Assembly (NCBI GenBank): GCA_001717015.1
Contig: MAGV01000083.1
Location: forward strand, 33,599-44,898
DNA: 11,300 bases
Direction: 5' to 3'
Source: Candidatus Methanosuratincola petrocarbonis (ex Vanwonterghem et al. 2016)
GTDB lineage: Archaea; Thermoproteota; Methanomethylicia; Methanomethylicales; Methanomethylicaceae
In this document: piece by piece, positions 1-7,575 of the stretch
Layout of the letters: each line of letters opens with the position of its first letter
Position numbering within the stretch: the stretch's first letter is position 1
Notes under the pieces: generated by a model
Told to the model about the DNA's origin: nothing
What the model saw: only the letters and a program-made list of their open reading frames with translations
The model's database searches: none
Program-made: the position numbers and the translations under genes

Positions 1-1773
1 CAATGCATGGAAGAACACTGGCACATTCTGGGTGTTGGTTGCTTTGAAGCTAGTCATCAACCAGTCCCCATTCTGGAAGAGCAGGGTCCTCTCCATGAAT
101 GCATCGTCTATTGCAAAAGTATCTGAAATGAGTTGCCTGTCGTACGGCCTGGGCATGGTGCTCACGAAGTAACTGTGTAGCTGCTGCAGGACGTTTGTGT
201 TGAGGTGAGCTATCCTCTGGGTGCTTATCCAGCCATGTAGATGGTACTTGCGTCCATGCCTGAGCAGCCGCTCGACCGCCAGGCTTGAGTATTCAGTCCC
301 GTCCTCTTTCTTCTTTTCGTAGGGTATGAATTCCTGTGCCTCATCAAAAACAAAGACTACCCTGGGATCCAACGAAAAGCTCCTCTTTTTTGCCCTGAAG
401 ACGTCGCTTATCAGATCCGCGCAAAGGCTCCGGGCAGCCTCAACCTCGGGAAGATTGATGACAAATGCCCTCGGGGCCCCTTCCTGCGTATCCATTATTT
501 CAGCGGTCAGGTCATGAATTGTATACCCGCCCTTCTCCTCGTCTTCCCCCTCGCCGATAATGACTTTCAGGTTGTGGAAGATAGTTTTTATTGCGGCATC
601 CTCCCTGAGCTTTGCCTTTCCGATCAGCTGATCTATCTCGCACAGCAGCGGCTCGATTTCGGCTCCGATCCGGGTCCCCTCATCAATCCCTTTCCTTTCG
701 AGAAATCCTCTGATTTTAGCCATCACAGCCGGAATAATCACCTTCTGTGCCGAGGCACCGTACTTCTCCTCAAGCAGTCCAGAGAGGATCTCAAGCAGCC
801 CGCCATAGCTCCTGTACGCATTCATCTTCAAAGTTTCCCTTGAGGGCAGGGCAAGCTTGAGCACCTTATTGCCCTCGAACAGATCCCTGATGCGGACTAT
901 CAGCTCTTCCTTCCTTTCCGATAGCGATTCTGGGATCACGTGCCTCCTGTAATACTCCTCCGCAGCCTCCATAGTGTCGGTTTCAGAGATCTCCTCAGTG
1001 AAAAGCACCCTGCTCGGGACATTGCATAGTAGGTCAAGTATGCTTATCCCATACTCTGAAGAGACATCAAAAACAACCACTTTCATATCAGGACATGCCT
1101 TCACAGCCTTCCTTACCACCAGCGACGTCAGGTTGCTCTTACCCGATCCTGTGAATGCGAAGACGCCTACATGGTAATGGAGTAGCTTTTCGAGGTTGAC
1201 AGTGAACGGTATCTCCTCGTCGGCTACCCCCAACAGCTTTCCTATGGTGTAGTCGCCGCCACTGCTGCCACTTGGTGCGTAACAGATGAATTTCTTTATC
1301 AACTCCCTGCTGAGCAGCGAAACCTTGGCTCCGGGTAGGGGGGCTATGTTCTTCCTCAGGAAAGCCGGCAATCCCCCTTCGACCTTCATGACGTAACCCG
1401 TCGGGGCTGCGACTATCTCGATCCATGTGCTCTTGGAACCCTTCTGCCACTCTGCGTCGATGAGGCTCATGAACTCCTTCCTTATCATGCTCGGCTGGCT
1501 TCTGTCAAGCGTGAGCATGCTGTAATGCATTGGATATAGGTCTGCTATCTCGTATATCGAGAATGAGTCGTTAGTGCCGACGCCCACTATGTTGGGTATT
1601 GCGATCAACCTGCCCGCCTCCATTTTTCTCATAACCTCTGGTTCATATTCGGCCTCTATCCTTGCGGTCCGGAAGGTTATCGTTGCCTTACCGTCTGAGG
1701 TCGTTCTTGTGGCCGAATGTATCTCCCGTAGCCTTGCCATGAATTTGCCGCCCAGGTCGTCGAAGAAATCCAT
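1..1773 (-). CDS. herA: HerA-type hexameric DNA translocase/helicase, C-terminus cut by window edge
   Basis: HerA is a ring ATPase of the FtsK/HerA superfamily that works with NurA in DNA end resection during recombination repair. I translated this frame by hand: it starts at ATG 1773 and stays open to base 1 (591 codons, no stop). It shows a Walker A motif 'TGSGKS' (Lys212), a Walker B 'VVFVFDEAQEF' (Asp477, Glu478), a downstream 'RHGRKYHLHGWISTQR' segment like the HerA arginine-finger/sensor region, and a near-terminal 'VPVFFHA' typical of the family C-terminus. The first 150 or so residues should be the HAS-barrel. The start lies 5 bases after the nurA stop, and a GGAGG inside the nurA end serves as ribosome-binding site. 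At 591 or more residues it is longer than common HerA proteins (about 500), and Walker A and B are 265 residues apart, so the ATPase core or its helical insertion seems expanded. The family call is firm. Confidence 0.93.
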   Translation of the reverse strand, partial: MDFFDDLGGKFMARLREIHSATRTTSDGKATITFRTARIEAEYEPEVMRKMEAGRLIAIPNIVGVGTNDSFSIYEIADLYPMHYSMLTLDRSQPSMIRKEFMSLIDAEWQKGSKSTWIEIVAAPTGYVMKVEGGLPAFLRKNIAPLPGAKVSLLSRELIKKFICYAPSGSSGGDYTIGKLLGVADEEIPFTVNLEKLLHYHVGVFAFTGSGKSNLTSLVVRKAVKACPDMKVVVFDVSSEYGISILDLLCNVPSRVLFTEEISETDTMEAAEEYYRRHVIPESLSERKEELIVRIRDLFEGNKVLKLALPSRETLKMNAYRSYGGLLEILSGLLEEKYGASAQKVIIPAVMAKIRGFLERKGIDEGTRIGAEIEPLLCEIDQLIGKAKLREDAAIKTIFHNLKVIIGEGEDEEKGGYTIHDLTAEIMDTQEGAPRAFVINLPEVEAARSLCADLISDVFRAKKRSFSLDPRVVFVFDEAQEFIPYEKKKEDGTEYSSLAVERLLRHGRKYHLHGWISTQRIAHLNTNVLQQLHSYFVSTMPRPYDRQLISDTFAIDDAFMERTLLFQNGDWLMTSFKATNTQNVPVFFHAL

Positions 1774-1778
1774 ACCGA

Positions 1779-3587
1779 TCAGCCCCTCCTAATTGCCTCG
1801 ATTTCAGATCTGAAGTCTCTGAACTTTGTGTTGAATAAGATTTGCTGATCTAGCCTGCTCTTGGCGATTTCGTATGCAACAGTTGCAAGGTAGGTCTGTC
1901 TGGCGCCTTCCAGAACAAGCTTAGCCTTCTTGTCCGCCAGAAAAAGGGGGAAGTTATACCCCAGCGCCTCCGGTATGACTTCGTCTGCCATGGAAGCAAG
2001 TATTGCCATGACCAAGTCCGCCACCGGGCTGCCCTCATCATACTCCAATACCGGCTCAATAGTTTCCACTTCGTCCCCGTCCTCGTGCAATAGGATAGGT
2101 CCCCTAAGACCGTCGAAACCCGGGTAACAGGGCCTGTCATACGCAAAGACGTGACTCCTCACAGCCGGCTCATTATGGCTGTGCCAGAGCTGGACATACG
2201 CCTTGACGAAAGTCCTCTCATTGGATATCACATTCTTATGCGCACCCTTAACCTTCACTCCCTGAGCTGAAGCCCGCATGTCACCGGAAGGCATGGCTGT
2301 CCTGAAGCAAGAGTCATACTCTATTGTCCTCCATGGGGTATTCAGCCTCATCGCTTCTACAACACTATAATTCTGGAGAACTGCCTTGTCGCTGTTGAAG
2401 TCGGGCATACTGTCCATCAATCCAACTTTTCCGGTCGCGGACAGCACTTTTGAAACTGATCGGACAAGTTCGTAGGCCATTGTATCTTTGATGAGCCCCA
2501 CCAGGAGCACTCCATTGCCCCATGCCATCCTGAGGAGTCTTTGGAGAATGAATAGGCTGACAAGATCGAGGTCGTCTGAACAAATCCAGCGCTCTCCGCC
2601 GCCGACCTTCATGATCAGCGGGTGCTCTCCTGGAGGAGTCTCAAAGATATGTTCTGCCACTTTCTTGGCAGCAAAGGATACCCTGTCCCAGTAAGAACCA
2701 ACATGTGGCTTGAGCCTGCAGCTTTCGCCGGGCTCCAACAAACCGTATTCAGTACGTAATCTCTGGAGTTCCCTCCTTATCCTCTCCGCCCTTCCACTTC
2801 CTTTCGATAGCGCTTTGATGAGTTCTTCCTCGGAAACTTCCTTTCCTGATCTGATCAGATGTTCGACAATCGCGTACCTTATGAACTGGCTCCTTGGCGG
2901 GGGCAGCGACAGCTCCTTGTTGGGGGTGAGCATCCTAGCCAGATCCAGGTCAGACTCGGAAACGGCTCCGAACGGTGTGTCCATACCTTCCATGATTGAG
3001 TGCCCGCTCTCGAGCCATTCCCGCGCGCTCCACACTAGGTGCCCGAAGTCGCCAGCAAGAGTCCTGTCTAGCAACACAACCTTAACGCTCAGGTCACTTT
3101 CGAGCGCCTTCATTGCAAGGTAGTACTCTGACAGACGCATCAGCGAGCTGGGGAGGCGCATAGGATCTATTTCGGATCCTCCCTCGGTCATCTTCCCAGC
3201 CACCGTGGACTCTTCCTCCTCGTATATCGGTATTGCAGAGGAGGCGCTCACTGAAGCCGTCTCTTCGTTGAGCTCAGCCATCCTGCATCCAGACCGATCG
3301 AAAAGGAGTCTTCCTTGATAGGCGTAAGCTCCAGCATAGAAGATTATCATGTCAAGCTGCCTATCTTGGGCCATTGTTCCATCTATTGCTGCGAATTTCA
3401 CCTCTTCTTGACCGAAAAGTGATCTCGCGACAAAGAGCGCCTTATCTGCGCTGTAGCCATCTCTTATCAGGCTTCTTATCGCCCCTGAAGAGCGCCTCAA
3501 AGAATCGATCTTTTCACTGAATTTGCCGACGAGTTTCTGAGTGGAGCACCTGACCGATCCAACTATCCTTTCATGTTCTGAAGACAT
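1779..3587 (-). CDS. nurA: NurA-type nuclease, enlarged, with a possible inserted winged-helix region
   Basis: NurA is a manganese-dependent 5'-3' exonuclease and endonuclease with an RNase H-like fold that acts with HerA on DNA ends. At 602 residues this one is well above the usual 330-450. The expected catalytic acids are visible: 'AAIDGT' (Asp69), 'RLSEYYLA' (Glu154) and 'VVLLDRT' (Asp174), in the order known from Pyrococcus NurA. The C-terminal family signature appears as 'GYNFPLFLADKKAKL' (residues 543-557); many NurA proteins have His where this one has Asp552. Residues about 235-293 (helix, helix, then 'RRELQRLRTEYGLLEP' and a short strand) look like a winged-helix insertion, which would explain part of the extra length. 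The ATG at 3587 is the first gene of the operon, and herA follows after 5 bases. Mre11 and Rad50 are not adjacent upstream, unlike in many archaea. The identification rests on motifs plus the herA neighbour. Confidence 0.85.
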   Translation of the reverse strand: MSSEHERIVGSVRCSTQKLVGKFSEKIDSLRRSSGAIRSLIRDGYSADKALFVARSLFGQEEVKFAAIDGTMAQDRQLDMIIFYAGAYAYQGRLLFDRSGCRMAELNEETASVSASSAIPIYEEEESTVAGKMTEGGSEIDPMRLPSSLMRLSEYYLAMKALESDLSVKVVLLDRTLAGDFGHLVWSAREWLESGHSIMEGMDTPFGAVSESDLDLARMLTPNKELSLPPPRSQFIRYAIVEHLIRSGKEVSEEELIKALSKGSGRAERIRRELQRLRTEYGLLEPGESCRLKPHVGSYWDRVSFAAKKVAEHIFETPPGEHPLIMKVGGGERWICSDDLDLVSLFILQRLLRMAWGNGVLLVGLIKDTMAYELVRSVSKVLSATGKVGLMDSMPDFNSDKAVLQNYSVVEAMRLNTPWRTIEYDSCFRTAMPSGDMRASAQGVKVKGAHKNVISNERTFVKAYVQLWHSHNEPAVRSHVFAYDRPCYPGFDGLRGPILLHEDGDEVETIEPVLEYDEGSPVADLVMAILASMADEVIPEALGYNFPLFLADKKAKLVLEGARQTYLATVAYEIAKSRLDQQILFNTKFRDFRSEIEAIRRG

Positions 3588-3621
3588 CCGGGTTTAGCCC
3601 CTGTTCCTTTACTGCTCGAGG

Positions 3622-3633
3622 AAATATTTAATC
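3622..3633 (-). promoter_or_regulatory. TATA-like box for nurA-herA
   Basis: Read on the minus strand, GATTAAATATTT lies about 35 bases before the nurA ATG. This spacing would place transcription start near 3600 with a short leader. It is the most A/T-rich block in the 126-base gap between the divergent nurA and proC-like genes. The call rests on composition and spacing only. Confidence 0.45.
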
Positions 3634-3672
3634 GAATTAGGTCGGCTCAAATCTCTAATGCTTTGTGAAAAC

Positions 3673-3682
3673 TGATAAAAAG
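3673..3682 (+). promoter_or_regulatory. TATA-like box for the proC-like/nfo pair
   Basis: TGATAAAAAG lies about 32 bases before the ATG at 3714. A GGAG ribosome-binding site (3705-3708) sits 5 bases before that ATG. The position fits an archaeal promoter with a short leader. Confidence 0.4.
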
Positions 3683-3713
3683 ACTGGTGCTTATTGAGAA
3701 ATGAGGAGTCAGT

Positions 3714-4373
3714 ATGGAACAAGTGCTTTTGATAGGGGGTGACGATTCGGGGATGCCTTTCAGGAGGCTTGCATACGGTGGATATCCGCTTATTTCGTGC
3801 AATCCTGATCGCCTTCCTCAGAACCTGCATGAATTGGCAAAGATCTGTGACGTGGTGGTTGTTTGTGCGGACCAGATAATGGGTAGGGTGATAGCTGATG
3901 AGATCTGGCACCTTCTGAGGAGAAAGATCGTAATATCGACCACGCCAGGTTTCGACCTCTCGATGCTGCGTGACCTCTATCCCCTTTCAAAAGTCTGCAG
4001 GTGCGATTTGGTGCTGGACGGTGATGTCGACAGATGCCTCGCAGTTGTGTCATTCGGGGACTCTTTTTCAGAGTTAGATATGGCCTCGATGAAAAGGATC
4101 TTCTCAAGCATTGGAGAGATGCTCGTCATTAACGAGCCGCTCTTCCAAGAAGTCAGGGCAACAATCAGCGAGGGTTTTTCATCCCTCTCCGAATTGTTGA
4201 GGAGGCTCGGTCCGGACGATTTCCAAGAATACCTTCTTGGCTGGGTCATGTACTGCCTGGGCCAGATGATCCTCAAGGGCAATCCGATCGAAGGATGCCG
4301 GAATCCGCAGGGTAAGGTAGGGGGGATCGGAGATCAGGCGCCCCCATCCGCTGGATCCAAAACATCGGGATAA
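3714..4373 (+). CDS. Divergent, shortened pyrroline-5-carboxylate reductase-like protein
   Basis: ProC enzymes reduce pyrroline-5-carboxylate to proline with NAD(P)H. This 219-residue protein has the family's layout in weakened form. It has an N-terminal Rossmann strand-loop ('VLLIGGDDSG'), a 'DVVVVCADQIM' strand, 'KIVISTTPGFDLSML', which resembles the ProC 'lvSi.aGv.l..L' segment, and a later 'MKRIFSSIGEMLVINE' like the end of the ProC nucleotide domain. The middle glycine of the GxGxxG loop is Asp10, and the 'GSGPAY' substrate/dimer motif is not recognisable ('ATISEGFSSL'). The chain is about 50 residues shorter than ProC and ends in a Gly/Ser/Pro-rich tail. The start is ATG 3714 with GGAG 5 bases upstream. 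nfo follows 27 bases after the stop, so the two are probably cotranscribed. It may be a non-catalytic or repurposed relative; real proline synthesis seems unlikely. The link to ProC is moderate. Confidence 0.5.
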   Translation: MEQVLLIGGDDSGMPFRRLAYGGYPLISCNPDRLPQNLHELAKICDVVVVCADQIMGRVIADEIWHLLRRKIVISTTPGFDLSMLRDLYPLSKVCRCDLVLDGDVDRCLAVVSFGDSFSELDMASMKRIFSSIGEMLVINEPLFQEVRATISEGFSSLSELLRRLGPDDFQEYLLGWVMYCLGQMILKGNPIEGCRNPQGKVGGIGDQAPPSAGSKTSG

Positions 4374-4400
4374 GCGGGAAAAGTCGGAGTTGTGGGAATC

Positions 4401-5255
4401 ATGGTGGAGATCCGCGTCGGCGTGCATGTCTCGATTGCTGGGTCGATAGCGTTCTCTGTCGACCGGGCGGCTGATGCCGGATGTGACACCTTCCAGATCT
4501 TCACCAGGAACCCGAGGGGGTGGGCATTCTCGGATATACCTGAAGAGGTCAGGATCTCTTTCATAAGTAAAGTAAAGGCTTCAAATCTCTCGCCAGTCGT
4601 TGCCCATATGCCATACCTCCCAAATTTGGCGTCCCCGTCAAGGGAGATCTATGAAAGATCACTGAAGACCCTTGAGGCTGAGGTCGATCGTTGCGACAGG
4701 CTGGAGATACCTTATTTGGTGACACATCTCGGGAGCCACATGTCCAGCGGAGAAGAAAGCGGTCGAAAGAGGGTAGCCGAAGCCCTCGATACCGTCTTCA
4801 GGAAGGGTTGCAGGTGCATGATCCTCCTCGAGAACACTGCAGGTCAGAAGAACAGCCTTGGAAACAAGTTTGAGGATCTCTGTGCAATCATCGAAAAGAC
4901 GAGCTCGCCAGAAAAAGTGGGGGTTTGCTTGGACACCTGCCACGCCTTTGCGGCAGGTTACGATGTGCGGCTCAACTTCACCTCTGTGTTGGACGCGCTC
5001 GAGAGCGCCATTGGTTTAGAAAAGCTCAAGGTCATCCATATGAACGATTCCGTTGGCGACTTGGGGTCGCACTTGGACCGACACGAACACATAGGTCTTG
5101 GCAAGATCGGGGAGTCTGGCTTCGTCAACATACTCTCGGACAAGAGGGTATGGAGCCTCCCGCTAATAATGGAGACTCCGGTGGATCAAAGGCGCGACGA
5201 CAGGGGGAACATAAAGAAATTGAGGGAATTGGCTACCCTCGTCCAGACATCATAG
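4401..5255 (+). CDS. nfo: Endonuclease IV (AP endonuclease, deoxyribonuclease IV)
   Basis: This enzyme cuts DNA 5' to abasic sites in base-excision repair, using a trinuclear zinc centre in a TIM barrel. With start at ATG 4401 the protein has 284 residues, almost identical in length to E. coli Nfo (285). All nine metal ligands can be placed: His69, His109, Glu144, Asp178, His181, His213, Asp226, His228 and Glu258. They lie in segments such as 'VAHMPYLPNLASP', 'VTHLGSH', 'LLENTAG', 'VCLDTCHAFAAGYD', 'VIHMNDS' and 'DRHEHIGLG'. A GTG at 4392 would add three residues, but it sits only two bases after the GGAG at 4386-4389, so the ATG is preferred. It lies downstream of the proC-like gene in the same direction, and divergent from nurA-herA, giving a repair-gene neighbourhood. 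It ends 6 bases from the stop of the convergent membrane-protein gene. The protein looks intact and active. Confidence 0.97.
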   Translation: MVEIRVGVHVSIAGSIAFSVDRAADAGCDTFQIFTRNPRGWAFSDIPEEVRISFISKVKASNLSPVVAHMPYLPNLASPSREIYERSLKTLEAEVDRCDRLEIPYLVTHLGSHMSSGEESGRKRVAEALDTVFRKGCRCMILLENTAGQKNSLGNKFEDLCAIIEKTSSPEKVGVCLDTCHAFAAGYDVRLNFTSVLDALESAIGLEKLKVIHMNDSVGDLGSHLDRHEHIGLGKIGESGFVNILSDKRVWSLPLIMETPVDQRRDDRGNIKKLRELATLVQTS

Positions 5256-5261
5256 GTTAGC

Positions 5262-5738
5262 TCACCCTGTCTGGGGTCTTGATGCCCGCCTGGCCAACAA
5301 AAGACCGATCCCGCTAGACAGGATGCTCACCCCTGCAATTATTATGAAGTAGCTGTAGACCGCTTGGAACTCCAGATTTTGCCTAAAGAGCTGGTCTGCC
5401 AGGAATGCGATCCCTGCCCAAAATATGATCCCCGAGAATGTGTCTGCCCTCCTCCTTACAGAGTCACGAATGATGTACCGTGCAACCAAAATGAGTGCGT
5501 TGGTTACCGCCATCGCAATGGCTAGCCAAAGGAAGAAGCCATAGACTTCGGGGTGCGGCCCTCTCACTACAGGAAGGTAAATGCCTTGGGAGATCTCGAG
5601 CAATTCGAAATCCGTTATGAATTCTTTAAGCCTGTCGACCAAGTTCGGGGTAAAAGCGAAAAATGATCCAACCACCACTAGGAACACTCCGAAGTTTACC
5701 AATCCCAGGAAGTCCCTGTCGCCTCTTGAAGAGCTCAT
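5262..5738 (-). CDS. Four-helix membrane protein of unknown function
   Basis: I do not recognise the family. The 158-residue product has a short polar N-terminus and about four hydrophobic segments: roughly residues 10-29, 65-87, 100-119 and 125-148. A soluble loop at about 30-64 carries 'DRLKEFITDFELLEISQ' and 'VVRGPHPEVYG', and an arginine-rich turn ('RDSVRRRAD', about 91-99) follows the second helix, suggesting a cytoplasmic face. No catalytic motif is visible. The start is ATG 5738, with a purine run (AAGGGG) about 11 bases upstream. The gene is divergent from the zinc-ribbon membrane protein and convergent with nfo. It appears monocistronic. Confidence 0.72.
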   Translation of the reverse strand: MSSSRGDRDFLGLVNFGVFLVVVGSFFAFTPNLVDRLKEFITDFELLEISQGIYLPVVRGPHPEVYGFFLWLAIAMAVTNALILVARYIIRDSVRRRADTFSGIIFWAGIAFLADQLFRQNLEFQAVYSYFIIIAGVSILSSGIGLLLARRASRPQTG

Positions 5739-5773
5739 TTTTTGAACCCCTTGAAATATCTAATCAGCCCTAC

Positions 5774-5792
5774 TAATAAATCTGATAAATGA
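5774..5792 (-). promoter_or_regulatory. TATA-like region for the four-helix membrane protein gene
   Basis: On the minus strand this reads ATCATTTATCAGATTTATT, with two ATTTAT copies 3 bases apart, about 36-54 bases before the ATG at 5738. Either copy could serve as the TATA box. It lies in the 131-base gap between two divergent membrane-protein genes. Confidence 0.4.
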
Positions 5793-5810
5793 TGGTTAAA
5801 AAAATAGGAA

Positions 5811-5818
5811 AATTTATC
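5811..5818 (+). promoter_or_regulatory. TATA-like box for the zinc-ribbon membrane protein gene
   Basis: AATTTATC follows an A-rich stretch (5797-5810) that could hold the BRE. It lies about 52 bases before the TTG start codons near 5870, so the leader would be about 25-30 bases. The context TTTATCTGA is close to the TTTATCAGA used on the other strand, so both divergent genes may share promoter-proximal features. Confidence 0.35.
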
Positions 5819-5869
5819 TGACAATTAATGCAATCAGTTACAGAGTGACTTACTTTTCTGGAGCTGTTG

Positions 5870-6421
5870 TTGTTGTCATCAGAAAAATTCTGCAGGCACT
5901 GCGGTGCTGAGATCCCCCAGGATAGCGCTTTCTGCCCGAAATGCGGCAGCCCGATCTCATTCGATCAGGCCGGACCGTCCGCACAAGCCCGCCGTAAAAA
6001 GGCGGAAAAGGGGGAGAAGCGCGAGAAGGAGGAAAAGGGAGAGAATGAGGGTGAAAAGCAGGAAGAGAAAGAAAGGGAAGGGAGCGTGTCTGGTGCGCTG
6101 TTTGGCGGGGGTGTCCTGATTTGGCTGGGCGTCACTTTCTATCTGGCAACAAGCGGTCAGATCGCCTGGTCCAAATGGTGGCTCAGCTTCATGTCTGGGC
6201 TCGGGGTCCTGTTGGTGCTCTTGGGCCTATACTATTCTCTCAGGAGCAGGAGTCTGTTCCCGTTCTTTGGAATAGTGATCGGTGGGGCCATAATATTGAT
6301 AATCGGGCTGTCTGGATTTTACGCCATCAGCACGGAGCTCTGGCCCGTGATGATCATCCTGCTCGGCTTAGTTGTCATATTAGTCGGGCTGTTCGGGAGG
6401 AGGAGGGTGCCTAAGCCCTAA
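5870..6421 (+). CDS. Zinc-ribbon, charged-linker, four-helix membrane protein
   Basis: The roughly 183-residue product begins with a zinc ribbon of two CxxC knuckles ('FCRHCGAEI' and 'AFCPKCGSPI', about 11 residues apart). Next come about 40 hydrophilic residues almost wholly Lys, Glu, Arg and Gly, then four hydrophobic helices. The last pair carries 'WPVMIILLGLVVILVGLFG', which resembles the helix pairs of LiaI/LiaF-type membrane domains. The zinc ribbon and linker should lie in the cytoplasm. The function is unknown; such proteins are common in archaea and are often suspected to sense or scaffold at the membrane. Three TTG codons in a row (5867, 5870, 5873) could start it. GGAG at 5860-5863 is 3, 6 or 9 bases away, so 5870 or 5873 is best. 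The 3' end overlaps the convergent GH3-like gene by 11 bases. Confidence 0.8.
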   Translation: MLSSEKFCRHCGAEIPQDSAFCPKCGSPISFDQAGPSAQARRKKAEKGEKREKEEKGENEGEKQEEKEREGSVSGALFGGGVLIWLGVTFYLATSGQIAWSKWWLSFMSGLGVLLVLLGLYYSLRSRSLFPFFGIVIGGAIILIIGLSGFYAISTELWPVMIILLGLVVILVGLFGRRRVPKP

Positions 6422-7541
6422 TTATCCTCCCTGTGAAAATGTTGAATAGAATATGCTCCAAAAGTACTTTCTTGTTTGCCCTCCCGAAGACCCTGTAGTA
6501 ATTCTTGCCTGCACATTCGATGTAGTCGCCGATGTCGTATCTTGGGAATAGGCATGATGACACTACCAGCCTTCCCCATTCCCCTCTTTTCAGCTCGTGC
6601 AGCATCTTCACCTCCTTGCCTTTCATGACCTCTAAGAAATAAGCGTCGTAGTTCGGGACGACATAGGGGTTGTTGTCAAGCTGCTGTGCGAAGATCCCTT
6701 CAGTGGCTGTGTACATCTCAACGACACTCACGGCTCCGTACAGTGCCTTGATCTTGGGGGCATGGTAGGTGTGTATCTTGGGCAGGCTGGTGCAGAACGC
6801 TGCCTTCAACCTCCAAACTCCCTTTGGCGCCAGTCCGTGTCTCTTCTTCAGGTACCTGCCGAAAGCGGTGATCACATTTGTTACGCCCATCACCGATCTG
6901 ACGTCCTTCCCTTTCGCCCTTTCATACACCAGCTCGAACCTCTTTTCCCAGTCCTGCCTGCTAATCCCGCTTCCAAGCCCATCGATCTCCTCTTGGCTCG
7001 GGACGAGCCCAACACTCCCAAGACGCGGGTTATACTTGGCATAAGTCCCTGAGCTGTACCCGTACTCTATCCTTCCCCCTCCCGTTTCCTCTGAATCGAC
7101 TGTTGAAGGGAAGTTTAGGTTCAAGACGCCGCCGTTAAGGAGCTCCTGATCCCCTGTTCGCAAAGCGTGGTTCACAAGACCCCTCGCACCGACCATCCGC
7201 ACTTGTTCGAGGTGCGTCCTTGTGGCTGGGATCAGCTTGGGTTTTCCGGTTGTCCCCCTGGTCATTACCCATCTGATGACTGGCTCGCCCAGGAGCTCTT
7301 GGTGCCCCTTGTTTTTCACCCTGTCGAGCCAAGGTTTTAGGCCCTGGTAATCAACAACGGGAAATCGATGCCTGTACTCATCAACACCGGAAATCGTCCC
7401 TGTGCAATATGCCTGACCGTAGCCAGTTCTGGAGTATAAGTCCGTTAGCCTAGTTAGGAGCTGGGTCTGGGCTCCTTCCGGATCCTCGAGTGCTCTGTAC
7501 CATGGCTCTACCACCATCTGAAGCCCTGCAAATCCCTCCAT
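6411..7541 (-). CDS. GH3-family acyl-adenylating enzyme lacking the C-terminal lid domain
   Basis: GH3 proteins (ANL superfamily) activate a carboxylic acid with ATP and, in plants, join it to an amino acid. The three nucleotide motifs are present: 'TRGTTGKPKLIP' (about 94-105, with Arg where Ser/Thr is usual), 'EMYTATEG' (about 275-282) and 'YDIGD' (about 335-339). The N-terminal part ('YGQAY', 'FPVVDYQGLKPWLDRV') also follows the family. The protein ends about 37 residues after the third motif, at the hinge 'VFGRANKKVLLEH', so the mobile C-terminal lid of about 100 or more residues is absent and total length is 376 against 500-600. I chose ATG 7541 because GGTG lies 7 bases upstream; a TTG at 7586 would overlap the previous gene and adds residues unlike the family. 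It follows two RAM-domain genes, probably in one transcript. The substrate is unknown. Confidence 0.82.
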   Translation of the reverse strand: MEGFAGLQMVVEPWYRALEDPEGAQTQLLTRLTDLYSRTGYGQAYCTGTISGVDEYRHRFPVVDYQGLKPWLDRVKNKGHQELLGEPVIRWVMTRGTTGKPKLIPATRTHLEQVRMVGARGLVNHALRTGDQELLNGGVLNLNFPSTVDSEETGGGRIEYGYSSGTYAKYNPRLGSVGLVPSQEEIDGLGSGISRQDWEKRFELVYERAKGKDVRSVMGVTNVITAFGRYLKKRHGLAPKGVWRLKAAFCTSLPKIHTYHAPKIKALYGAVSVVEMYTATEGIFAQQLDNNPYVVPNYDAYFLEVMKGKEVKMLHELKRGEWGRLVVSSCLFPRYDIGDYIECAGKNYYRVFGRANKKVLLEHILFNIFTGRIIRA

Positions 7542-7575
7542 CTTGAGACACCAAAAAAGGGAAACAGCTCCAAAA

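Noticed and set aside
2710..3123. 137-residue open frame on the plus strand inside nurA
   Set aside because: It is Ser/Leu-rich, typical antisense reading of a coding strand, with no motif or promoter. nurA explains the stretch.
4310..4400. Frameshift at the G-run near 4320 hiding the missing ProC C-terminus
   Set aside because: Reading the other two frames across 4310-4440 gives no ProC-like sequence, so the short C-terminus seems real.
5774..5820. Operator made of inverted TTTATC(A/T)GA elements between the divergent membrane-protein genes
   Set aside because: The two copies are imperfect, overlap the likely TATA boxes and are fully explained by A/T-rich promoter sequence.
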